DNA from: Rhodobacter sp.
Lineage (GTDB): Bacteria > Pseudomonadota > Alphaproteobacteria > Rhodobacterales > Rhodobacteraceae
Direction of reading: 5' to 3'
Assembly: GCA_020637555.1 (NCBI GenBank)
Contig: JACKKF010000010.1
Coordinates: forward strand, 1 to 64,000
DNA length: 64,000 bases
Made by a program: the position numbers and the translations under genes. Shown here piece by piece: positions 44,378 through 51,771 of this stretch. How positions within the stretch are numbered: position 1 is the stretch's first letter; each line of letters opens with the position of its first letter. The notes under the pieces were generated by a model, which had not been told where the DNA came from, did not search any database, and was given only the letters and a program-made list of their open reading frames with translations.

Positions 44378-45946
44378 TCAGCCGCCGCCCATCCGCGCCA
44401 TGACCCGCCGTTCAATCCAGAGTGCGACCTGATAGAAGCCGACCGACAGCAACACACTGACCAGCGCGACGGTCCAGATCATGCTGAAATCCATATAGCC
44501 GCGCGATTGGTTCAGCAGATTGCCCAGCCCGCGCCCGGTTGCCAGCCATTCCGCGATCATGACGCCCAGCAGCGCGCGCGGGGCGGTCAGCCGCACCGCC
44601 GCCAATGCCCAGGGGGCCGAGGCCGGGATCGCCACCAGCCGAAGCTCGCGCCAGGCGGTCGCGCCATAGGCGCGCGGCAATTCCAGCGCCGCGCGCGGAA
44701 CCTGCGCCAACCCCTGCGCGATCATGACATAGGCCGGAAAGAAGGTCACCGAGATGGTGATCCACAGCGTCACCGCCGTGCCCCGCCCCAGGATCAGCAC
44801 CAGAAGCGGCGTCAGGGCCACCAGCGGCATCGTCTGCGTGACCAGCGCGACAGGAAGAAAGGCGCGGGTAAAGCCCGGGGTCAGCCGCGAGGACACCGCC
44901 AGCGCAAAGGCAAACGCCAGACCCGCGGCCATGCCGATCAGGGTGATCGGCAGGGTTTGCAGCAGCGCCCCCAGCAACCGCTCTTGCGCCTGCGCGGACT
45001 GGGCGGACAGAAACAGATAGTCGATCACGTCCCAGGGCGACTTGCCGATCATGCGCGGCACCTGCAAGGCCCAGAGAACCGCCCACCACAGCGCGAAGGG
45101 CAGCAGGATCGATGCCAGCATCACCGGCAGGTTGACGGGTTCGCGCGTTTCGCTGGGCGGCGCCGACGGGTTCAGCGAGACCGCCCGCGTGCGCCCCAGC
45201 ATCCGGGCCGAGATGACGGCAAAAAGCGCATAGCTGAGACCGGCAATCGCCGTCGCGGTCAGCCCGATGCCCCACAGCCGCGCCGGATCGCCGCGCCCCA
45301 GCGAGCCCAGCAGATAGGTGCCCAGGCCCCAACGCCCGCCACCGCCGAATTCGGCCAGGATCGCCCCCAGAACCGCATTCGGCGCGGCGACGCGAAAGCC
45401 GGACAGGATCGCCGGGATCGCCCCCCGGATCTGCACGAACCGCATCACCGCGGCCTTGCCGCCACCATAGGCGCGCACCAGATCCCCGGCCCTGCTGTCG
45501 AACTGCTGCAGACCCGTGACCGTGGCCTGCATGGTCACGAAATAGACCCCCAGCGCAGCCAGGACGATGCGCGGGGTCATCCCTTCCAGCGTCAAGGACA
45601 GGATGGGGGCGATGGCGATCGGCGGCAGGGCAAAGATCGCGATGTTCAATCCCCGGGCGATGCGGCCGGTGACGGGCGCCAGCACGAACAGAAGCCCGGC
45701 CGCAACCGCAATGGCATTGCCGATCACGAACCCCGCGCCCGATGCGATCAGCGTCGCGCGGATATGGCGCGGATAGTCGCCCCAGTCCTGCCAATAGCGG
45801 TAAAGGATCTGTGTCGGCGCGGGCAGGGCGCCGCCGGCGACCCAGCGCATCTGTCCCGCCAACTCCCACAGCGCCAGCAGCGCAACCAGCGGCCATAGCG
45901 CGCGCACCAGCGCGGCAAGACGCCCGCCGGGGGCCTCAGCCGGCAT
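44378..45946 (-). CDS. Fused double ABC-transporter permease (two BPD_transp_1 domains)
   Basis: A 522-residue protein carrying two complete permease modules of the SsuC/ThiX type in tandem, where normal importers use a 250-residue homodimer. Each half has an EAA loop: RAYGGGKAAVMRFVQIRGAIP in the first and RAYGATAWRELRLVAIPASAP in the second. About twelve membrane helices are predicted in total. It overlaps the ATPase gene by 11 bp and completes an importer with the ATPase and binding protein upstream. A single-chain pseudo-dimer would allow the halves to specialise. Confidence 0.88.
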   Translation of the reverse strand: MPAEAPGGRLAALVRALWPLVALLALWELAGQMRWVAGGALPAPTQILYRYWQDWGDYPRHIRATLIASGAGFVIGNAIAVAAGLLFVLAPVTGRIARGLNIAIFALPPIAIAPILSLTLEGMTPRIVLAALGVYFVTMQATVTGLQQFDSRAGDLVRAYGGGKAAVMRFVQIRGAIPAILSGFRVAAPNAVLGAILAEFGGGGRWGLGTYLLGSLGRGDPARLWGIGLTATAIAGLSYALFAVISARMLGRTRAVSLNPSAPPSETREPVNLPVMLASILLPFALWWAVLWALQVPRMIGKSPWDVIDYLFLSAQSAQAQERLLGALLQTLPITLIGMAAGLAFAFALAVSSRLTPGFTRAFLPVALVTQTMPLVALTPLLVLILGRGTAVTLWITISVTFFPAYVMIAQGLAQVPRAALELPRAYGATAWRELRLVAIPASAPWALAAVRLTAPRALLGVMIAEWLATGRGLGNLLNQSRGYMDFSMIWTVALVSVLLSVGFYQVALWIERRVMARMGGG

Positions 45947-46718
45947 GGTGACCCCCGTGCAGCGCACCCGCGATCTGGTCGCAAAGATGGTGGAACCGGT
46001 CGTCCGAGAACAGCGCAGGCTCTCGCGGGCGGGCAAAGGGCACGTCGATCACATCGACGATGCGGCCCGGCGCGGCCTGCATCACCGCCACGCGGTCGGC
46101 CAGGAACACGGCCTCGTCGATGCCGTGGGTGACCAGCAGTGTCGTGACCCCGGTTTCGGCCCAGATCCGTTGCAGTTCGATGTTCATCTGCCGCCGCAAG
46201 ATCTGGTCGAGGGCGCCAAAGGGTTCGTCCAGGAACAGGATGCGCGGTTCGGTGACCAGCGACCGGGCGATGGCGACCCGCTGGCGCATCCCGCCAGACA
46301 ATTCGCCGGGCAACGCATTCTCGCGCCCCTTGAGGCCGACCAGGTCGATCAGCTCGCGGATGCGGCCCTGTTCGGGACCGACAGCACGGCCCAGAACCTC
46401 TAGCGGCAGGGCGACGTTCTGCGCCACGGTTCGCCAGGGCAGCAGCGCCGCGTCCTGAAACGCAACGCCGGTCAATCCTGCGCGCGTGGCCTTCTCGGGG
46501 CCCATGTCCGCCATCCGCACCGTGCCCGAGTCGAGGGTTTCAAGCCCCAGCGCGGTGCGCAGCACGGTCGATTTGCCACATCCCGACGGCCCGATCAGCG
46601 CCGTGAAGCTGCCGGGCGGGCAGTCAAGACTGACATCCCGCAGGGCCTCGACCGCCTTGCCGCGTGCGCGAAAGGTCTTGCACAGATGGTCGAGGGTGAT
46701 CCCCGCGGGTGAACTCAT
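45936..46718 (-). CDS. ABC transporter ATP-binding protein (SsuB/TauB/ThiZ-like)
   Basis: A 260-residue ATPase. Walker A is GPSGCGKST at 43-51, signature ELSGGMRQR, Walker B ILFLDEPFGALD, and the His loop THGIDEA. The pattern is of the nitrate/sulfonate/taurine/thiamin-precursor importer group. Located 2 bp after the binding-protein gene and overlapping the permease. Confidence 0.93.
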   Translation of the reverse strand: MSSPAGITLDHLCKTFRARGKAVEALRDVSLDCPPGSFTALIGPSGCGKSTVLRTALGLETLDSGTVRMADMGPEKATRAGLTGVAFQDAALLPWRTVAQNVALPLEVLGRAVGPEQGRIRELIDLVGLKGRENALPGELSGGMRQRVAIARSLVTEPRILFLDEPFGALDQILRRQMNIELQRIWAETGVTTLLVTHGIDEAVFLADRVAVMQAAPGRIVDVIDVPFARPREPALFSDDRFHHLCDQIAGALHGGHHAG

Positions 46719-46720
46719 GC

Positions 46721-47692
46721 TCAGATCTCCTCGAGCAGGGTGGTATCGAACATGTCGCGCGTGCCGTTGATGCCGACCGCGGCCAGTGCCCTCAGGTTGC
46801 CCTCGATCCCTTCCTCGGTCATCGCAAAGATGCCCGCCGGGCTTTCGATCAGGGGCTTTTGCGCGGTGTTGAAAAAGACCTCGTTGGCGATCTCGCGCCC
46901 GGTTCCGGCGAAATGGGTGTCGGCCCAGGTCGGGGGATAGCGTGCCGGATCGTCCAGGTTCTCGGTCCAGCCACGGCGGCTGGCGCGCAGCCAGGCGACC
47001 AGCTCGGCGCGTTTGCTGGCCAGCGTTTCCTCGGTCACGACGACGGTGTCGTTATAGGTGGTGTAACCGAAATCATAGAGAAGGAACGACACCGCCTCGC
47101 GCCCCATCATCGAGATCGTGTAGGGCACGTTTGTCGTGAAATCGAGGCTGGCGTCGATCTCGCCGTTGATCAGCGGTGTCGGGTCATAGGCATAGGGCAC
47201 GATATTGACCGACGCGCGGTCGATCCCGTTCATGGCCAGCACGGCCTCGACACTCACGGTGTTGACGGGCGGCACGGCGATGGTCTTGCCGACCATGTCG
47301 GCGGGCGACAGGATCGGGTTCGACGCCAGCGACACGATCCCGATCGGATTCTTCTGATACTGCGTGCCGATGATCTTGAACGGCGCCCCCTGCTCGGCGA
47401 TCGCCTTGATCGTGGTGTCGGGTGTCGTCAGCGTCAGGTCGGCGCGACCGGCGATGATCGTCGATTCCGGGATCACGTCGGGGCCGCCCGACAGATAGGT
47501 CAGGTCCAGGCCCTCGTCGCTGTAATAGCCCTGATCGATGGCCCGGAAATAGCCCGAGAATTCGGCGTCATTGATCCACGACGCCTGCATCGTGAAGGGC
47601 GTGGTCGCACGCGCGCGCCGGGGCAGGAACGGCAGGGCAGAGGCGGCGGCACCAGTGGCCAGGAAGGAGCGTCGGTTGAGCGAGAGTCTCAT
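46721..47692 (-). CDS. NMT1/ThiY-like periplasmic binding protein with Tat signal
   Basis: A 323-residue SBP of the NMT1/ThiY-like family. A twin-arginine-type leader (NRRSFLATGAAASA) is present, and the mature part shows IDQGYYSDEGLDLTYLSGG and a conserved segment near IIGTQYQKNPIGIVSLASNP. Relatives bind hydroxymethyl- or formamido-pyrimidine thiamin precursors, but also taurine or other small molecules. An AAAGGA site precedes the ATG. Together with a 5-formyl-THF cyclo-ligase-like gene, a thiamin-precursor role is favoured but unproven. Confidence 0.85.
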   Translation of the reverse strand: MRLSLNRRSFLATGAAASALPFLPRRARATTPFTMQASWINDAEFSGYFRAIDQGYYSDEGLDLTYLSGGPDVIPESTIIAGRADLTLTTPDTTIKAIAEQGAPFKIIGTQYQKNPIGIVSLASNPILSPADMVGKTIAVPPVNTVSVEAVLAMNGIDRASVNIVPYAYDPTPLINGEIDASLDFTTNVPYTISMMGREAVSFLLYDFGYTTYNDTVVVTEETLASKRAELVAWLRASRRGWTENLDDPARYPPTWADTHFAGTGREIANEVFFNTAQKPLIESPAGIFAMTEEGIEGNLRALAAVGINGTRDMFDTTLLEEI

Positions 47693-47736
47693 GTCAGGTC
47701 CTTTGTGTTTCAGCGTTGAGCAGAGGGGAACAGCAC

Positions 47737-48474
47737 TCAGGCGATGCCCTGGATGCGCTGCAATTCCTGCAAGGGGGGCGTGTCGTCGATCTGCTTGGGA
47801 TCGAGCAGCGCCCATTTCACGCCACGCGGTCGCTTTGCGGTGCGCTCGACGGTATGCAGGCCGCCAGGGGTCGCGATGTAATCGACCAGGATATCGGTTT
47901 CGGACGGGATCAGCTTTTCCTCGACCACCTGGACATCGTGAACCACGGCGACGACGGGCGTGTCCTCGTCGGCCAGGCCCAGATCGGTGAACATGCCCCA
48001 TTCGAGGTCAAAGAACCCGTGGCCCTTGCCGAACCGCACCCCGTCCCGCGACACCGCCGAGGCCCCCGTCACCATGAAATCGAAGCGCCCGCGCGCGGCG
48101 ATTTCTTCCAGCGTGATGGGGCGGCCGAAATGTTCCATGCCATCCAGCCAGGCGGCATAGAGCTCTGCCCCGGGCGGAACCATGCCCGGCTCCATCAGCA
48201 GGAAACCCCGATAGATGCCATAGGTGGACATCACAAAGGTCTTGCCCTCGGCGATCATGCGGCGGCGCAGATCCACCAGGCAATTGTCGGGGGTGATGAA
48301 GCTGAAATTCGCCGACTGATAGGTCGGCATTTCCACGAGATGCTCGGTCGCAGTCTCGGATCCGTCGAAATCGGGGATCACCTCGGCAAAATTCATGTGA
48401 AACCGCGTGTCGGGGCGCGCGACATCGTGAAGCTTGCCCCAAATTTGCTGGCGGATGATTTTGGATTTCGACAT
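47737..48474 (-). CDS. 5-formyltetrahydrofolate cyclo-ligase-like protein (COG0212)
   Basis: A 245-residue protein of the 5-FCL superfamily. The nucleotide loop VRFGKGHGFFDLEWG replaces the GRGGGYYD of true cyclo-ligases and matches 5-FCL-like paralogues. A published comparative genomics study links such paralogues to thiamin metabolism in many organisms. Here it is in one operon with an NMT1-type importer, which agrees with that idea. An ATG 51 bp downstream of the frame start is used because upstream ATGs lie in the divergent operator. The true reaction is unknown. Confidence 0.8.
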   Translation of the reverse strand: MSKSKIIRQQIWGKLHDVARPDTRFHMNFAEVIPDFDGSETATEHLVEMPTYQSANFSFITPDNCLVDLRRRMIAEGKTFVMSTYGIYRGFLLMEPGMVPPGAELYAAWLDGMEHFGRPITLEEIAARGRFDFMVTGASAVSRDGVRFGKGHGFFDLEWGMFTDLGLADEDTPVVAVVHDVQVVEEKLIPSETDILVDYIATPGGLHTVERTAKRPRGVKWALLDPKQIDDTPPLQELQRIQGIA

Positions 48475-48495
48475 TATCGGAGTGCTCCGTTTCAT

Positions 48496-48515
48496 TGTTT
48501 CATTACGATGAAACA
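48496..48515. promoter_or_regulatory. RpiR operator
   Basis: TGTTTCAT-TACG-ATGAAACA is a perfect 8-bp inverted repeat in the divergent promoter between the 5-FCL-like gene and the RpiR gene. TTTCAT is repeated again on both flanks (48490-48495, 48520-48525). It occupies the upstream ATG 48508 of the RpiR frame, supporting the start at 48562. Confidence 0.75.
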
Positions 48516-48561
48516 GGTGTTTCATTTAATCAAGCCATCTCTAAGGCTCGGCGAAAGATTT

Positions 48562-49410
48562 ATGGCAACACGACTAACTCTCAGAATTCAGGAAAGAATC
48601 TCGCGCCTGACCTCGGCCGAGCAAAAACTTGCGGCGCTGCTGCTCGAGAATCAGGCAATGATCGAAACGCACACAGCGACCGAACTTTCCGCCATGGCCG
48701 GCGTGTCCAAGGCCACCACCGCGCGCTTTTTTCGCAACCTCGGCTACACGGATTTCGAGGAAGCGCGCACCCAGGCCCGCGAAGAGCGCAACCGCACCCA
48801 GCCCTATGTCTATGCCGCCACCCAACCCGAGGGGATCGCCCTGGGCCGGTCGATCGGGGATCACCTGGAACTTGAGCTGGTCAACCTGACCCGCACCTTC
48901 GAGGAAATGCGCCCCGATCTGCTGTCGGATGCCGCGCGCCTGTTGATCGATGCGCCGCGCATCTGGATCATGGGCTATGGCGCCGAGGCCGGGATCGCCC
49001 GGTATGCGCGGTCCCTCTTTGCCCGCATCCGTCCCGATGTGCACCTGCTGGGCCAGGAGCCGGGCGCCTGGGCCGATGAACTGGCGATGACCGGCCCCAG
49101 GGACGCCCTGATCCTGCTGACGCTGGAGCCGCGCCCCCGCTTCCTGTCCGCGCTGACCGCCTATGCACGGACGACACGGATGAATGTCATCACCCTCAGC
49201 GATCACCGCTATTATGCGCGGGCCAAGCGGTTCTCCAGGCTGGTGATCGGGTGCCATGTCGCGAATTACGGCCTGGTGCCGAGTCATACGACCTTCACCA
49301 GCCTGCTGCGTCTGATGGCCATCGCCTTTGTGGCCGAGGCGGGCCCCAGCGCGCTGCAACGCATCGCCGTCATCGACGAGATCAACGAGGAAATCGACCT
49401 GTTCGACTGA
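48562..49410 (+). CDS. RpiR-family regulator (HTH + SIS domain)
   Basis: A 282-residue RpiR regulator. The N-terminal HTH (TLRIQERISRLTSAEQKLAALLLEN, TELSAMAGVSKATTARFFRNLGY) is followed by a SIS domain (RIWIMGYGAEAGIARYARSLF) that binds phosphosugars in studied members. The start at 48562 has the AAAG upstream and lies clear of the operator. Divergent from the ABC importer/5-FCL-like operon, it should be its regulator. The effector may not be a sugar in this context. Confidence 0.9.
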   Translation: MATRLTLRIQERISRLTSAEQKLAALLLENQAMIETHTATELSAMAGVSKATTARFFRNLGYTDFEEARTQAREERNRTQPYVYAATQPEGIALGRSIGDHLELELVNLTRTFEEMRPDLLSDAARLLIDAPRIWIMGYGAEAGIARYARSLFARIRPDVHLLGQEPGAWADELAMTGPRDALILLTLEPRPRFLSALTAYARTTRMNVITLSDHRYYARAKRFSRLVIGCHVANYGLVPSHTTFTSLLRLMAIAFVAEAGPSALQRIAVIDEINEEIDLFD

Positions 49411-49441
49411 CCCTGCGCCCCGGCCTGCCGATCCCGCCCCG

Positions 49442-49459
49442 ATACTCAGGATGAGGTAT
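49442..49459. promoter_or_regulatory. Shared motif A (site 1) upstream of patatin-cyclase operon
   Basis: ATACTCAGGATGAGGTAT. 14 of 18 positions are identical to site 2 at 59207, and both sites have ATAC/GTAT ends. It lies 126 bp upstream of the patatin start in a gene-free gap, with no other obvious role. The ends resemble the TACYYMT-type half-sites used by NarL-type regulators. Confidence 0.55.
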
Positions 49460-49585
49460 TTTTCCGGGCGCGCCGCTCGTGGATAGTTTCCCCAGTTCTC
49501 GTTCCAACGCCGGGGGGCCGATGTCCCGAACGCTGTTTGCCTCGATTGCGCGCTGTTGCGCGGTGGTTTGCTGCCAGGATCGGCC

Positions 49586-51406
49586 ATGACCGTGTTTGCC
49601 CAGGACCACATGCTGCAGGCGCTTGCCCGGATACCCTGTTTCGAGGGGTTGTCCGACGCCGCGCTGTCCCGGATCCTGGCGGGAACACGTCAGCGCCAGG
49701 TCCCGCGCGGCGAGGTTCTGATCCGTCAGGGCGACGCTTCGGACGATCTGTTCCTTGTTCTTTCGGGGCGGTTCACCGTGCTTTCCGGCGATGTGCCCGT
49801 GGCCGAGATCGGCGCCGGCGAACCCATAGGCGAGCTGGCGTTCTTTTCCGGTGGCCTGCGAACGGCGACAGTGATCGCGGCGCGCGACAGCGACGTGCTG
49901 GTCTTGACTCATGCCGACTATGATGCGGTTTCCCGCGCAACGCCCGGTCTGGACCGGACCATCCTGCAGTCGGTCTCGTCGCGGTTGGCGCGGGCGACGC
50001 CGACCACACCCCGGCTGCGCCCCCGCGCGGGCAATCTGGTGGCCGTTGTCGCGGCGGACGGGCACGGACTGGACCCGTCATTCACCGAATCCCTGGTGGC
50101 GGCGCTCGGCCTCCATCGCGACTGGCAGACCCTGCGCCTGTCCGAACGGGGCGCCGATCCCGTCGGTCCCTGGCTGAACGAACAGGAGGCCAGCGGCCGC
50201 AGAACCGTCATCCTGTGCGACGAGGCCGAGAACGCGGCCGCGGTCGCCCGCAACAGCGACACCGTGTTTCTGGTGGCGTCCCCGCCGCGAAACCCGCTTT
50301 CCCCGCTCGAGGCCGAGATCCTTGCAAACACCCGGCCGGCGCATCTGCACCTGGCCCTGGTCAGGCCCGGCGCCGACACGCCGATCCAGGACACGGCAGC
50401 CTGGCTTGCCGACCGCCCGGTGGCGCTGTGCCATCACGTCGCGGCCGATTCCGCGGCGGATCTGGCGCGGCTGGCGCGGTTCATCACGGGCACCGCGCTG
50501 GGGGTCGTGCTGTGTGGTGGCGGCGCATTCGGGGCCGCGCATCTGGGTGTGATCAAGGCCATGCAGGCGCAAGGCATCGAAATCGACATGATCGGCGGCA
50601 CCAGCGTCGGGGCGGCGCTGGGGGCTGCCCTGGCCGTGGGATACACGCCCGACGAAGCGATGGATCACTATGACGCCATCTTCATCAAGGGCAAGGCGAT
50701 GAAGAAACTCACGGCGCCGCTGTTCAGCATCGTTGACCAGCGGCCTCTGGACCGGGGATTGCAGCACAGCTATCGCGGCACCAACATCGAGGACCTGCCG
50801 ATCAACTTCTTTACCGTTGCGACCAGTCTGAGCCGCAACGACATCCATGTCGGGCGCCACGGCCCTGTCTGGGAATCCGTCCGCGGGTCCAGCGCGATCC
50901 CCGCCGTTTTTCCCGCGATGGTCACATCCGAGGGCGAGGTTCTGATCGACGGAGCGATGATCGACAATGTGCCGATCCGTGTCATGCGCGACCTGAAGGA
51001 GGGGCCCAATCTGGTCCTCAATTTCAAGCAGGGCAAGGAATGGCGCGTTTCCGGGCGGTATGCGGACCTGCCGGGGCGGTTGGGCGCGCTCAGGCGGCTG
51101 CTCTGGCGGCGGCGGAGTGACCCCCGATTGCCCACGATCACGTCGATCCTGACCCGCGCCATGATCGTGGCATCGCAACGGCAACTGGCCGCAACGCCGA
51201 TCGACCCCGACCTGTTGCTCGAGATCGCGCCCCTCAGGGGTGTCGGATTCCTGGACTGGGGCAACGGCTGGCGCCTGTTTCAGGCCGCGCATGATGCCAT
51301 GGCAAGGGCGCTTGCACAGGCCGGCGCCCTGACCGACGACAAGGCCGAACAACTGCGCCTGGCCGTTGCGGCGATGAACGACAGCCAGCAAGGCGGCGCG
51401 CAATGA
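49586..51406 (+). CDS. cNMP-binding patatin-like phospholipase (NTE/RssA-type), copy 1
   Basis: A 606-residue protein with an N-terminal cyclic-nucleotide-binding domain (about 10-125; phosphate cassette GELAFFSGGLRTATV with Glu83 and Arg92), a middle Rossmann-like region, and a C-terminal patatin domain. The catalytic dyad is intact: Ser340 in GTSVG and Asp455 in DGAMID. The oxyanion motif is GGGAFGAAH, with Phe in place of the Arg of NTE (GGGARG). It should hydrolyse phospholipid acyl esters at the membrane, switched by cAMP or a related nucleotide. The gene overlaps the next one by 4 bp, and a cyclase follows in the same operon. A better start than ATG at 49586 is not seen. Confidence 0.9.
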   Translation: MTVFAQDHMLQALARIPCFEGLSDAALSRILAGTRQRQVPRGEVLIRQGDASDDLFLVLSGRFTVLSGDVPVAEIGAGEPIGELAFFSGGLRTATVIAARDSDVLVLTHADYDAVSRATPGLDRTILQSVSSRLARATPTTPRLRPRAGNLVAVVAADGHGLDPSFTESLVAALGLHRDWQTLRLSERGADPVGPWLNEQEASGRRTVILCDEAENAAAVARNSDTVFLVASPPRNPLSPLEAEILANTRPAHLHLALVRPGADTPIQDTAAWLADRPVALCHHVAADSAADLARLARFITGTALGVVLCGGGAFGAAHLGVIKAMQAQGIEIDMIGGTSVGAALGAALAVGYTPDEAMDHYDAIFIKGKAMKKLTAPLFSIVDQRPLDRGLQHSYRGTNIEDLPINFFTVATSLSRNDIHVGRHGPVWESVRGSSAIPAVFPAMVTSEGEVLIDGAMIDNVPIRVMRDLKEGPNLVLNFKQGKEWRVSGRYADLPGRLGALRRLLWRRRSDPRLPTITSILTRAMIVASQRQLAATPIDPDLLLEIAPLRGVGFLDWGNGWRLFQAAHDAMARALAQAGALTDDKAEQLRLAVAAMNDSQQGGAQ

Positions 51407-51771
51407 CGCCCGGGATCCTGACGCTGCTGGTCGCGCTTCAGGTCAAGCATCTGCTGGCGGACTATGTGCTGCAAGGCCCCTACATGTTTCGCAACAAGGG
51501 CCGCTATGGCCACCCCGGCGGGCTGCTGCACGCCGGCTTGCACGCACTGCTCACGGCGGCGATCTTGCTGCTGGCGGGGGGTTTGGCCTGGGTGTCGGTC
51601 GGAATCGCCGCGGTGGAACTGCTGATCCACTATCACGTCGACTGGGCGAAAGAGCGCATCGGCCAGCGCCTGAAACTGACGCCGGCGACGCGGGGGTTCT
51701 GGAGCCTGCACGGTCTGGACCAGCTCGTGCATCACCTGACCTATGTCGCTATCGCCTGGGTGTCAGGGTGA
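51403..51771 (+). CDS. DUF3307 membrane protein
   Basis: A 122-residue DUF3307 protein. Three to four hydrophobic segments hold conserved His/Asp patches: KHLLADYVLQ, LHAGLHALLT, ELLIHYHVDW and LDQLVHHLTYVAIAW, which look like a metal or proton site in the membrane. It overlaps both the patatin and the cyclase gene (4 bp each), so its amount is tied to theirs. The function is unknown. Its position in an otherwise two-component cyclase-effector operon is a clue that it belongs to the signalling pathway. Confidence 0.85.
   Translation: MTPGILTLLVALQVKHLLADYVLQGPYMFRNKGRYGHPGGLLHAGLHALLTAAILLLAGGLAWVSVGIAAVELLIHYHVDWAKERIGQRLKLTPATRGFWSLHGLDQLVHHLTYVAIAWVSG

Noticed and set aside
44063..45898. 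611-codon plus-strand frame opposite the fused permease
   Set aside because: Repetitive Arg/Gln/His-rich composition and complete overlap with a good gene on the other strand.
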